From Candidatus Saccharimonadota bacterium (GTDB taxonomy: Bacteria > Patescibacteriota > Saccharimonadia > Saccharimonadales > Saccharimonadaceae), in assembly GCA_017510925.1 (NCBI GenBank), contig JAFWLT010000006.1:34599-98598 (forward strand): a DNA stretch of 64,000 nucleotides, given 5' to 3'. Positions 43,516 to 52,281 of this stretch are shown here, piece by piece. A program made the position numbers and the translations under genes. Numbering within the stretch: the stretch's first letter is position 1; each line of letters opens with the position of its first letter. The notes under the pieces were generated by a model that saw nothing but the letters and a program-made list of their open reading frames with translations, made no database searches and was not told the origin of the DNA.

Positions 43516-44728
43516 AACCCATTACAGATTGGCTAGGGCGTCCATTAAACAAAATCGCACCCGGTCTTTCCTCACCTGTCTTGGTATCGCCATTGGTATC
43601 GCCAGTATTGTTTTGATTTTAAGTCTTACCGGCAGTATTTCTAGCCTAATCAAAGGCGAAGTCAAAGAAATTGGCGCCGATCTTGTAGTGGTTCGTCCAT
43701 CTCGTAGCAAGGATACCGTCACTAGTTTTGTAGAAGAACTCACTATGGCTAATACCTTTGAAAAGAGTAGCCTTTCTCTAGTAGATGTTTCTTCAATCTC
43801 TTCTGTAGAAGGTGTCACGGCTGTAGCTCCAATTGCTATCTCTACTAATACGCTAAAAAATGAAGACAACGTTATTCCATCAGCTACCATTATGGGTACC
43901 ACTCCAGACTTCAACGTGATTGAACCACTTGCTCTTAAATATGGTGTTTTCCTAAATGATAAAAACACCGATAGCGCCGTGGTGATTGGTCACAATTTGG
44001 CACTTCATCTTTATAAATCTTCCAACCCTATCGGTAGAACTCTCAGCTTTCTTGGGCAGCGTTTTATCGTAGTGGGGGTTTTGGATGAAATTGAAGAAGG
44101 CGTCAATTTTGACAACGTAGACTTTAACAATGTGCTCTTTATGGATATTAATACCATGCAAAGTCTAATGGAATCTATCCAGATCCAACAGATCAATGTG
44201 CGTATTTTAAATACCAGTATTTTGGAGCCGGTTGCAAACAATATCGAAAAAACTCTTAAAGAAAATCGCTTTGGCGACACCAACTTCTCCGTAGCTTATG
44301 GTGATGCTATTGCTCACCCAGCCAGCAATCTCTTAAATATTATTTCTGGCATGCTCGCGCTCGTGGCTGGTGTTTCATTGGTGGTAGGTGGTATTGGCGT
44401 AATGAATATTATGCTAGTGTCCGTCGCTGAGCGTACTCACGAAATTGGTATTAGAAAAGCTGTTGGGGCTTCTGCCCATAATATTATGATGCAATTTATG
44501 TTTGAAGCTTTAATTCTCTCGGGACTTGGCTGTATTCTCGGTATTTTCTTAGGGTATTTGCTTGCTTTTCTAGTTTCAGTCTTTACTCCGTTCAGTCCAT
44601 TTATTAGCTGGGAAATCATTGCTATCACCTTTGTTACTACTATTGCCGTAGGTATTCTCTTTGGTACTTATCCAGCTCTCAAAGCTGCCACCAAAAAACC
44701 AATTGAATCCTTGAGGCACTATCAATGA
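43499..44728 (+). CDS. MacB-type ABC transporter permease (FtsX domain)
   Basis: This 409-residue protein has the MacB topology. One N-terminal helix (about 22-45) is followed by a large periplasmic-type domain (about 50-280) and three C-terminal helices including VGGIGVMNIMLVSVAERTHEIGIRKAVGA, diagnostic of the family. It ends EIGIR...PIESLRHYQ and overlaps the MurE-like gene by 4 bp. Confidence 0.92.
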   Translation: MSMLFKTHYRLARASIKQNRTRSFLTCLGIAIGIASIVLILSLTGSISSLIKGEVKEIGADLVVVRPSRSKDTVTSFVEELTMANTFEKSSLSLVDVSSISSVEGVTAVAPIAISTNTLKNEDNVIPSATIMGTTPDFNVIEPLALKYGVFLNDKNTDSAVVIGHNLALHLYKSSNPIGRTLSFLGQRFIVVGVLDEIEEGVNFDNVDFNNVLFMDINTMQSLMESIQIQQINVRILNTSILEPVANNIEKTLKENRFGDTNFSVAYGDAIAHPASNLLNIISGMLALVAGVSLVVGGIGVMNIMLVSVAERTHEIGIRKAVGASAHNIMMQFMFEALILSGLGCILGIFLGYLLAFLVSVFTPFSPFISWEIIAITFVTTIAVGILFGTYPALKAATKKPIESLRHYQ

Positions 44729-45969
44729 GTCTAAAAACCACTCTAGAAAAACTTCCTTTTTATAACGACGCTGTACTTCCCTATCATTTTGCGCAGTCGG
44801 TAGTGGCTGGCACCAAAAATGGTTGGCCAGGCAAAAAACTCCACGTTATTGGCGTTACTGGCACGAATGGCAAAACCACCACCTGTTTTATGCTTTGGCA
44901 CATGCTAAATCACGCTGGATTAAAAACCGGTCTTATGACTACTGTAGCCTGGGGCGTAGAAGAGTTAGAACCAGAACTTGGCCACATGACTACTGTAGAT
45001 GCGTTCACTTTAAATAAACGCATTAAAACCATCAAAGACCAAGGAGCTGAGTATCTAGTTTTAGAAGTTACTTCCCACGCACTTGCCGAATTTAGAACGC
45101 TTGGTATTCCGGTGGAAATTGCGATTTTTACTAATCTTACTCATGAACACTTAGACTATCATAAAACTATTGAGAAGTATCGCGCTGCCAAAGGCAAACT
45201 ATTTAAAAAGGCTAAATTTTCTATATTAAATGCCGATGACCCAGCGTGCAAATATTACGAAAAGCTCTCGAGAGAATATATCACTTATGGTATAAAAAAT
45301 GGTCAAAACCAGGCCAAAGACATAAAATTAAGCGTAAACGGTGTAAAATATTCATGTGGTGATATGAATATTGAGACCAAAATCCCCGGCGAATTTAACG
45401 TCTATAATTCCCTAGCCGCTGCTCTTGCTGGTAAAAAACTAGGCCTTACAAATAAGCAAATAGAAGATGGTATTAAAACCCTAGACTCTGTAGAGGGTCG
45501 CATGAATATTATTGATGAAGGCCAGCCTTTTACCGTGATCGTAGACTATGCCCACGCTCCAGATGCATTAGAAAAAGTCTTCGATTCTATTAAAGATCAC
45601 AAAGGTAGAGTGATTTCCGTACATGGTGGTGCTGGCAGACGCGATTCATCTACTCGTCCAATTAGGGGTGCTATCCTCGCAAAGAATTCTGATATAGTTA
45701 TTATTACAGAAGACGATTCTAGAGACGAAGACCCAGAAAAAATTGCTGAAGGCTTTATTGAAGGAGCCAAAAAACATGGCAAAGTAATGGATGAAGATTT
45801 ATTTAAAGAATTAGACCGTGAAAAAGCTATTAAACTAGCCTTTGAAAAAGCCAAGCCTGGTGACGTAGTTTTGATCCTTGGCAAAGGCCACGAAAAAACT
45901 ATTTTAAGAGCCGACGGTCCTCATGATTTTGAAGACATTAAAGTTGCCAAAAAATTGTTGCGCCAGTAG
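44725..45969 (+). CDS. MurE-like Mur ligase without the N-terminal domain
   Basis: This 414-residue ATP-dependent amino-acid ligase of the muramyl-peptide family has P-loop GVTGTNGKTTT at about 43-53, TSHALAEFRT, FTNLTHEHLDYHKT, SVEGRMNII and the C-terminal domain DYAHAPDALEKV and ILGKGHEKT. MurE proteins are usually about 490 residues; here the N-terminal UDP-binding Rossmann domain is almost missing. The amino-acid selectivity loop is DDSRDEDP rather than DNPR (meso-DAP type), so the added residue cannot be deduced. It overlaps the ABC permease gene. Confidence 0.85.
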   Translation: MSLKTTLEKLPFYNDAVLPYHFAQSVVAGTKNGWPGKKLHVIGVTGTNGKTTTCFMLWHMLNHAGLKTGLMTTVAWGVEELEPELGHMTTVDAFTLNKRIKTIKDQGAEYLVLEVTSHALAEFRTLGIPVEIAIFTNLTHEHLDYHKTIEKYRAAKGKLFKKAKFSILNADDPACKYYEKLSREYITYGIKNGQNQAKDIKLSVNGVKYSCGDMNIETKIPGEFNVYNSLAAALAGKKLGLTNKQIEDGIKTLDSVEGRMNIIDEGQPFTVIVDYAHAPDALEKVFDSIKDHKGRVISVHGGAGRRDSSTRPIRGAILAKNSDIVIITEDDSRDEDPEKIAEGFIEGAKKHGKVMDEDLFKELDREKAIKLAFEKAKPGDVVLILGKGHEKTILRADGPHDFEDIKVAKKLLRQ

Positions 45970-45989
45970 TTCTGTGCTATAATAAACTT

Positions 45990-47897
45990 ATGCTTAAGGT
46001 CGTGCGTAATCTAATTTCTTGCGTATGTTTACTTCTTGTTCTCGCATTTTTGTTTCTAGGGGCTCCAACCCATGCAGCAGACCTAAATGCTAGTGTAGGC
46101 ATTAATCCATCACTAACCCTCACTCTTCCTACAGCAGACCTAAACCTAAGTCTAAACCCAGCCACTACTACCTTTGGCTACAAAGACTTGCCAATATCAA
46201 TTAGTACTAACAATGAAACTGGCTATATTATGACTGTTACTACAGCAGATGATAATACCAACCTAGTAAATACATCAGACTCTAATGTAGTACTAGAAAC
46301 CCTTCCAACACTAGCAGGAGGCTATACAGATTCTACCTTTGTAGTAAACAAATGGGGCTATAAGAATGGCCTTTCTAACAACTACTTCCCATTCACTTCC
46401 GGAGCCACTGTCCTAGAAAACTCTACCTACACCAACGAAGACTCTACCACCCTTAGATTCGCTACCAAAATAGACTATATGCAAGAAGAAGGTACCTACA
46501 GTACCACATTTAGCTTTAACTTAGTTGTAAACCCAACCTACAAGACAATGCAAAACCTAGACCCAACTCTTTGTACTGCTACACCAAGAGAAGTTTTGGA
46601 CGAACGTGACAACAGGACGTATTATATTCAACGCCTACAAGATGGTAACTGTTGGATGCTAAACAACTTGAGACTTGGCCAAGATACCACTACAGTCGCC
46701 CTCACCACAGCAGACTCAGATGTTCAAAGTGGTGGTTTTACATTAAATAATAAACTCAGTGACGGTAAATTTACTTACACTACTGTTAGTGGCGTTAACT
46801 TCCAAAATAATAATCCTCAATATTATTGTACAGAAGCCTACGGCTGTTACTATAACTGGTATACTGCCACGGCAAGTTCCGGTACCACCAGTGTTTCTTC
46901 TGGCAATGTAGACTACAGTATTTGTCCAGCTGGGTGGAAGCTCCCTACTTCAACACAGTACCAGGGCCTAATAGATAACTATACCCCAGCCACTGCTCTC
47001 TTTGTTAACCCAACCTCTGCCACGGAGAATATTGGTGGGGCATTTGCGCCAGGGATTTTGTTATCCGGTGCATATCAGAATGCAGGAGGAATATATATTG
47101 GTCAAAATGGGAACTATTGGGTTAGTACTGGCTATAACGCGCAACGGGCTATGTCATTTTTGTCCAGCACTACTAGTGCAAGCGTAGAAGAAGGTTTTAG
47201 TAAATTCACCGGGCTTCCTATACGTTGCATTCTTAAAGATACCCGTACAATTAGCGATATTCGAAATATGCAAGATATTAACGCACAAATCGTAGCTAAT
47301 ACGGCTAATGGCACTACTAAGTCGCTCAAAGACACTCGTGACAACCATAGCTACACTGTGGCGAAAATCGATGGTAAACTTCATATGACTACAAATCTCG
47401 CTCTTGGTTGCAACGGTTCTACTATAACTCCCACAACTTTGGATCCTGCAGATTCCAACATTCGCACCAGCTGGACTACACCGACTAATAGTTTAACTAT
47501 TTCAACCGACAGTAATACTGACCCACGTATGGAGTGTTCAAACACTTACGGTGCATATTATAATTATCCTGCTGCCTCTGCCGGCACTATTACTGGGGCA
47601 AGTACTACGGCAGGAACTTACGACGTTTGTCCGAAAGGTTGGAGATTACCTATTAAATCCGAACAAACTGCACTAATGACTGCGCTATCATCAGACCTTT
47701 CATTATGGGGGTTATTAGATGGTGGTATGTATATGAATGGCGCAAATGTTAATACTAACAAGGGATACTGGTGGGCTTCTACGGTGTCTTCTGCTGGTAG
47801 TGGAAGTCGTGACGGTATATATTATCAATCCTCTGCTCTTGCCTATGACTATCTCACATTGAGTCACGGCTTCTATATTCGTTGTGTCGCTAAATAA
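45990..47897 (+). CDS. Secreted surface protein with two FISUMP domains
   Basis: This 635-residue protein has a signal peptide (about 1-29, LFLGAPTHA before ADLNA) and a beta-rich N-terminal domain (about 30-185). Two Fibrobacter-succinogenes-major-paralogous (FISUMP) domains follow. The first (about 190-415) has RDNRTYYIQRLQDGNCWMLNNLRLG and CPAGWKLPT; the second (about 430-635) has RDNHSYTVAKI, CPKGWRLP and a closing RCVAK. In the second the usual CWM is replaced by KLHM. No wall anchor is seen. A TATAAT lies 7 nt before the ATG (leaderless). Binding function is inferred. Confidence 0.82.
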   Translation: MLKVVRNLISCVCLLLVLAFLFLGAPTHAADLNASVGINPSLTLTLPTADLNLSLNPATTTFGYKDLPISISTNNETGYIMTVTTADDNTNLVNTSDSNVVLETLPTLAGGYTDSTFVVNKWGYKNGLSNNYFPFTSGATVLENSTYTNEDSTTLRFATKIDYMQEEGTYSTTFSFNLVVNPTYKTMQNLDPTLCTATPREVLDERDNRTYYIQRLQDGNCWMLNNLRLGQDTTTVALTTADSDVQSGGFTLNNKLSDGKFTYTTVSGVNFQNNNPQYYCTEAYGCYYNWYTATASSGTTSVSSGNVDYSICPAGWKLPTSTQYQGLIDNYTPATALFVNPTSATENIGGAFAPGILLSGAYQNAGGIYIGQNGNYWVSTGYNAQRAMSFLSSTTSASVEEGFSKFTGLPIRCILKDTRTISDIRNMQDINAQIVANTANGTTKSLKDTRDNHSYTVAKIDGKLHMTTNLALGCNGSTITPTTLDPADSNIRTSWTTPTNSLTISTDSNTDPRMECSNTYGAYYNYPAASAGTITGASTTAGTYDVCPKGWRLPIKSEQTALMTALSSDLSLWGLLDGGMYMNGANVNTNKGYWWASTVSSAGSGSRDGIYYQSSALAYDYLTLSHGFYIRCVAK

Positions 47898-47898
47898 A

Positions 47899-48642
47899 CT
47901 ATCCTTCGTAATTAGCAATACCGTCGAGAATCTTATCCATCTCGATACCAAGTGCTACGCCAATTGCTACAGCACAAGCCATATAAGAAACAGTAGTCTC
48001 ACCTGGGATAAATGATGCAGCAGTAACGATTTCTGAGTGGATAGAGAGTGTAGCTTCGGTGCCTTTAGCATAAAGCTTGGAGTTGAGAATCTTTACCCCT
48101 GTGCCAGTCATACCAAAGTCTAAAGTTTTCTTTACGCCTTTAAAATCAGAGAAAGTGCTGTAGTTAAGATCGTCATGGTTTAAGACCACCATGTTTGGCT
48201 TCATATCAAAGAGAGTTTTTTCGGTGTCGATGTATTCTTCTGGGGTCATATCTTCAAGACCAGCCGTTACAAAGTTGGTCATTGCAGCTACTTCTACTGG
48301 GAGCCCATAAAACACATTGTTTCTAAGCCCTTCTGCTGGTACGGTCACAATTACGTAATTTGCCCCAGCCTTCCACGCATCAGAAAGAAACTTATGTAGC
48401 ATCCCCATTTTAAATGGTTGGTCTGACGCAAGTACTGCCACTTGTTCACCAGTAGCTTTTAGAATCTCGTGCGCATAGTGGGCCACGACAGTCTTACCAG
48501 TTGTGCCAGTAATGGCAATTAACTTCATATCTTTAATTGGATTACCGTAATAAGATTTAAGAAGTTTAGCTTTGATTTTTTGCTTTCTTGCGCTCATCCC
48601 ACCTTTTTTGTTTTTACTCTTATTTACACTCTCTTTTTCCAT
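47899..48642 (-). CDS. MurE-like central-domain protein lacking the C-terminal domain
   Basis: This 247-residue protein starts with a Lys-rich N-terminus and then has a Mur-ligase central domain: AITGTTGKTVVAHYA P-loop near 44-57, FVTAGLEDMTPEEYIDTEKTLF (equivalent of the NLTHEHLDYH segment with different residues), and VLNHDDLNYSTF. It ends where the C-terminal ligase domain would begin. It may still bind ATP and a muramyl precursor, but amino-acid ligation as in MurE is doubtful. Convergent with the FISUMP gene (1 bp apart). The start lies 7 nt after TAGAAT (leaderless style). Confidence 0.75.
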   Translation of the reverse strand: MEKESVNKSKNKKGGMSARKQKIKAKLLKSYYGNPIKDMKLIAITGTTGKTVVAHYAHEILKATGEQVAVLASDQPFKMGMLHKFLSDAWKAGANYVIVTVPAEGLRNNVFYGLPVEVAAMTNFVTAGLEDMTPEEYIDTEKTLFDMKPNMVVLNHDDLNYSTFSDFKGVKKTLDFGMTGTGVKILNSKLYAKGTEATLSIHSEIVTAASFIPGETTVSYMACAVAIGVALGIEMDKILDGIANYEG

Positions 48643-48712
48643 ACTTTTATTCTATCACCAAACTATTAAAATACAAAACATAAGAGAAAAGATGTGATAA
48701 AATAGAGGCACA

Positions 48713-49312
48713 ATGGAAAAACATCACGATCATCACGACCATCACCATTATGGCTCATCAGCCAAAAGTATTTTGATGGCCCTAGTATTAAATCTGGTTT
48801 TTTCCGGCCTAGAACTTATCGGTGGTCTTATTACTAATTCGGCTGCTATTACTTCTGATTCCCTACACAGCTTTGCCGATGCTGTTTCTACTGGCATCGC
48901 TTACCTTTTTGAAAGAAAAAAGAGCGAAAAATATTCACTTATTGGTGGCTTCATTGTTTCTGGTTTTTTGATTGTAGGCTCAGCACATCTTATCATTGAA
49001 GCTATCGAACGTATTGAGGATCCAGCTGAAGTCAACTACGAAGGTATGATGCTTTTTGCCGTGCTGGGTGTGTTATTTAATCTGCTTGCTGCCCTTGCTA
49101 CCAGAGAGGGTAAATCTTTTAACCAAAAAACCGTTAATCTTCATATGCTAGAAGACACTTTTTCTTGGATTGCAGTTCTTATTGGTGCTATTACCATGAA
49201 GCTTACTGGTATTCATTTAATAGATCCAATTTTGTCTATCGCCATTGCTATTTATATTCTCTATCGCGCTATCAGAAATCTGATCCCAAACCTCAAATCT
49301 GTGCTAAAATAG
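48713..49312 (+). CDS. Cation diffusion facilitator (short form)
   Basis: This 199-residue metal/proton antiporter has six helices, for Zn, Co or similar ions. The metal site residues appear in helix II (SDSLHSFADAV) and helix V (HMLEDTFSW). A His-rich N-terminus (HHDHHDHHHYG) may bind metal. The usual C-terminal cytoplasmic dimerisation domain (about 80-100 residues) is absent. The -10 TAAAAT lies 12 nt before the ATG. Confidence 0.9.
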   Translation: MEKHHDHHDHHHYGSSAKSILMALVLNLVFSGLELIGGLITNSAAITSDSLHSFADAVSTGIAYLFERKKSEKYSLIGGFIVSGFLIVGSAHLIIEAIERIEDPAEVNYEGMMLFAVLGVLFNLLAALATREGKSFNQKTVNLHMLEDTFSWIAVLIGAITMKLTGIHLIDPILSIAIAIYILYRAIRNLIPNLKSVLK

Positions 49313-49334
49313 TACTTATAAATAAGGAGTCATA

Positions 49335-50021
49335 ATGAAAAAAATTTCAGCAGTAATGTGGGGTTTAGTATTGATTGCTGTAGGCGTAGTCCTTGGTGGC
49401 AATGCCCTCGGCTGGTTTAATGTAGACCTATTCTTTAAAGGTTGGTGGACGTTATTTATTATCGTCCCATGTACTATTGGCCTTATCACTGATATTAAAG
49501 AATGGCTTGGCAATCTCATTGGTATTATTGTAGGCGTATGTCTTCTGCTTGCCTGCCAAGACGTAATCAGCTTTAGTTCCCTTTGGAAATTACTTCTTCC
49601 AGCCATCATCGTTTTGATCGGTATTTCTATTATTGTTAAGAGTCTATTCAGCCAAAAATTCGATAAAGCCGTAGAAAAGCTCAACGAAAAATTCAATAAA
49701 GATGATGAATCTGGTGCTGTCTTTAGTGGTATCAACATTGACCTTTCCGGCAAAGAATTCAAAGGCAAAAATGTTAGCGCTGTCTTTGGTGGCCTCAAAC
49801 TAGATCTAAGAGATGCAAAAATCAAAGAAGATGTAATTATCAACGCCACAGCTATCTTTGGTGGTGTAGATATCCTCGTACCAGAAAACGTAGTTGTAGA
49901 AACTAAATCCAATTCTTTCTTTGGTGGCGTTTCTAATAAGAAAAAACGTACATCAAAAGCCAAAGCTCCTACCGTATATGTAAACGGTACAGCGATGTTT
50001 GGTGGTATCGAGGTAAAATAA
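49335..50021 (+). CDS. LiaF-like membrane protein
   Basis: This 228-residue protein has three or four N-terminal helices (1-110) and a C-terminal beta-helical domain with repeats such as VSAVFGGLKLDLRDA, ATAIFGGVDI and GTAMFGGIEVK, as in LiaF and related envelope-stress proteins. Shine-Dalgarno AAGGAG. The next gene starts directly after its stop. In Firmicutes LiaF inhibits the LiaSR two-component system, but no such kinase or regulator is in this window. Confidence 0.8.
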   Translation: MKKISAVMWGLVLIAVGVVLGGNALGWFNVDLFFKGWWTLFIIVPCTIGLITDIKEWLGNLIGIIVGVCLLLACQDVISFSSLWKLLLPAIIVLIGISIIVKSLFSQKFDKAVEKLNEKFNKDDESGAVFSGINIDLSGKEFKGKNVSAVFGGLKLDLRDAKIKEDVIINATAIFGGVDILVPENVVVETKSNSFFGGVSNKKKRTSKAKAPTVYVNGTAMFGGIEVK

Positions 50022-50714
50022 ATGAATACGGCTCAGAGAACCATTAAATATTTAGCGATGGCTTTTGCCATCTTTCTGACCGTGGCGATTTTCTCCGGGA
50101 TTGTCTATGGTGTACTCGGCATCGTTACGGCCGGCAAATTAGTCGGCGATAATTCTACTGTGGCCACTAAGTGCGTAGACAACGAAGAAAATTTCTGCCT
50201 AGAAATTGCTCTTTCAATTTCTAATCTAGAAGTCAAAAAAGGTGACAAGCTTTCTGTAGACACCAAAAATGAGAAGGTAGAAGTGGTCCAGGACGATCAC
50301 AACCTCATCATCACCGAAAAAGGCCGTCACATTTTTGAGAGATTTAATGACCGTGAAGTGATTGTCTATATTCCAGAAGATATGGAATTTTCTAAGGTTG
50401 GCATCAGTGGTGGAGTCGGGTCTATCTATGTAGAGAATCTCCGTACAAAGGATCTAGAAATGGCTCTCGGTATTGGCGAGACTAAGATAGAAAGCCTAGA
50501 AGTAGAAAACGCCAATATTTCTACTGGCATCGGTGAAGTTTCTGTAGGGCTCAAGTCCAAGGCTGAGGACTACACAATTAGCACCGAAAAAGGCATCGGC
50601 GAAATTACCTTAAATGGCAAATCTATTCCAGATCATTCTACTCGTGGTGAAGGTTCGAAAAAAGTAGAGATCAAAGGTGGCATTGGCGCCATCAATATCA
50701 CCACCAACGATTAA
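50022..50714 (+). CDS. DUF4097-type beta-repeat membrane-anchored protein (LiaG-like)
   Basis: This 230-residue protein has one N-terminal helix (about 10-35) and then an outside domain of short beta repeats: ISGGVGSIYVENLRTKDLEMALGIG (about 118-142), TGIGEVSVGL and KGIGEITLNG. The pattern fits DUF4097/LiaG-like proteins. It follows the LiaF-like gene without a gap, suggesting a two-protein envelope-stress unit. Function is inferred from context. Confidence 0.75.
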   Translation: MNTAQRTIKYLAMAFAIFLTVAIFSGIVYGVLGIVTAGKLVGDNSTVATKCVDNEENFCLEIALSISNLEVKKGDKLSVDTKNEKVEVVQDDHNLIITEKGRHIFERFNDREVIVYIPEDMEFSKVGISGGVGSIYVENLRTKDLEMALGIGETKIESLEVENANISTGIGEVSVGLKSKAEDYTISTEKGIGEITLNGKSIPDHSTRGEGSKKVEIKGGIGAINITTND

Positions 50715-50793
50715 CAGCTTGATTTTTCCTCTGAACGTGCTATAATTACAGAGAAGCTTTAGTTTTTCATTGGCAAAAAGGGAGGTGAGTCGT

Positions 50794-51051
50794 ATGGCAA
50801 TGAAAACACATATGACTGCGAAGGATTGGTTGGATAGTATCGACCCTGTGCAGTTAGAAAAAGTCTGTAGTTTGAAAAACAATCCGGCATTTATGGAATT
50901 TCTGGTAACTTCTGACATGGGTACTATCGAGGCTGCCCGGTACGGTGCAGATTGTCTCGCCGTTGGCGTACCCAACGAATACACCAGCTCAGCACAATCA
51001 CTCCATTATCTGACGATCGCAATTGCAAACTACCTCAATGGCAACGCCTAA
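50794..51051 (+). CDS. Small acidic protein of unknown function
   Basis: I do not recognise this 85-residue soluble protein. It reads MAMKTHMTAKDWLDSIDPVQ, later MEFLVTSDMGTIEAARYGAD, and ends IAIANYLNGNA. The start at 50794 is decided by the strong Shine-Dalgarno GGGAGGTGAG seven bases upstream. It forms a single-gene unit between a TGCTATAAT promoter (near 50740) and a strong terminator at 51067. Its codon use is more GC-rich than its neighbours, which suggests a different origin or expression class. Confidence 0.7.
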   Translation: MAMKTHMTAKDWLDSIDPVQLEKVCSLKNNPAFMEFLVTSDMGTIEAARYGADCLAVGVPNEYTSSAQSLHYLTIAIANYLNGNA

Positions 51052-51066
51052 TAAGCTTTGTACATC

Positions 51067-51097
51067 GGGCCCAGCATAGCTGGGCCCATATTTTTTT
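51067..51097 (+). terminator. Strong intrinsic terminator
   Basis: GGGCCCAGC-ATA-GCTGGGCCC is followed by ATATTTTTTT, 15 bp after the 85-residue gene. Confidence 0.9.
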
Positions 51098-51130
51098 GTC
51101 TGATAAAATCATCAATGGTATACTGGTAAT

Positions 51131-52246
51131 ATGAAGATTTCCAAGAAATTCTTCCCCGTTGTTATTGCGATCTTATTTGCCGTGGTATTTGCTGCTACGG
51201 CTATTTTGTTAATCATTTTAAAACCAGGCTCTGCTCCTGAAGAACCCGAAGAAGATATCACTGAAGTCCAAGAGCCAAAAGAAAAGCCAAAAGAACCTAG
51301 AATCTATACCCTTACTTTCACCGGCGATATTTCCCTGGCAGACAACTGGCACATTGCGCCTAAATACGATGAGCGAGGTGGTATTCTTGGGATTCTTGGT
51401 GATACAATGCTAGAAACTATGAAAAATAGTGATTTTCTTACTGTAAATTCTGAATTTACGGTGTCAAATCGGGGTAATCCACTTCAGGGCAAGATGTATA
51501 CTTTTCGGGCTAAACCAGAGAGGCTGGCGATTTATCACGAAATGGGTGTGGACTTAGCCGACCTTGCCAACAACCACGTTTATGACTACGGCAAAGACGC
51601 TTTTCTAGATATGTTAGACGCTTTTGAGGAGTACCAAATTCCTCATATTGGGGCCGGCAGAAACATAGAAGAAGCCAAAAAACCGTATTTTGTCACCATT
51701 GGTGATTATAAATTTGCTTTTGTAGCTGCTACTCGTGCCGAGAAAAATGTGATGACACCCGAGGCCACAGAAACGACTCCTGGCACTTTTTGGTGCTACG
51801 ATCCTACCGATATGATTGAACTAATAAAAAGTTTGAAGGATCAGGTGGATTTTGTTATTCCAATTATCCATTTCGGGCGCGAAAATTCTCACGATCTCGA
51901 AAAAGCCCAGATGGATTCGGCCAGAGCTTATATTAATGCCGGGGCTGCTGCCGTAGTTGGCCATCACGCTCACAATCTTCAGGGGGTAGAAATTTATCAA
52001 GGAAAGCCTATTATATATAATCTTGGCAACTTCCTCTTTAATAATTTAGAGACAGATACTGCTCTTTTTCAGATCAAAATGGATCAAGATGGAGTTATGG
52101 AATATTATATCCTCCCTGCTTTGCAAAGAAATTATCAAACTATTCTCTTAGAAGACGGCGCCAAGAAGCAGCAAATTATTGACGATATTAATTCTTGGAG
52201 CATTAATGCTCATTTAGACGAAACTGGCAAGATAAACAAAAGCTAA
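51131..52246 (+). CDS. CapA-like (PgsA/poly-gamma-glutamate capsule) metallophosphatase-fold protein
   Basis: This 371-residue protein has an N-terminal signal anchor (about 8-32) and a Pro/Glu-rich linker. The CapA domain has LTFTGDISLADNW, VNSEFTVSNRG, DLADLANNHVYDYG (NNH metal motif), HFGRENSHDL and VVGHHAHNLQGVE (GHH motif), all typical of the PGA_cap family. Family members are needed for poly-gamma-glutamate capsule retention but also act on other envelope polymers. The start directly follows a TATACT box (leaderless style). Confidence 0.9.
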   Translation: MKISKKFFPVVIAILFAVVFAATAILLIILKPGSAPEEPEEDITEVQEPKEKPKEPRIYTLTFTGDISLADNWHIAPKYDERGGILGILGDTMLETMKNSDFLTVNSEFTVSNRGNPLQGKMYTFRAKPERLAIYHEMGVDLADLANNHVYDYGKDAFLDMLDAFEEYQIPHIGAGRNIEEAKKPYFVTIGDYKFAFVAATRAEKNVMTPEATETTPGTFWCYDPTDMIELIKSLKDQVDFVIPIIHFGRENSHDLEKAQMDSARAYINAGAAAVVGHHAHNLQGVEIYQGKPIIYNLGNFLFNNLETDTALFQIKMDQDGVMEYYILPALQRNYQTILLEDGAKKQQIIDDINSWSINAHLDETGKINKS

Positions 52247-52281
52247 ATGTGATATAATAAAAATAGCAAAGAGAGGTAATT

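Noticed and set aside
49316..49963. Long minus-strand frame opposite the LiaF-like gene
   Set aside because: The plus-strand protein has clear helices and repeat motifs plus a Shine-Dalgarno. The opposite frame lacks both.
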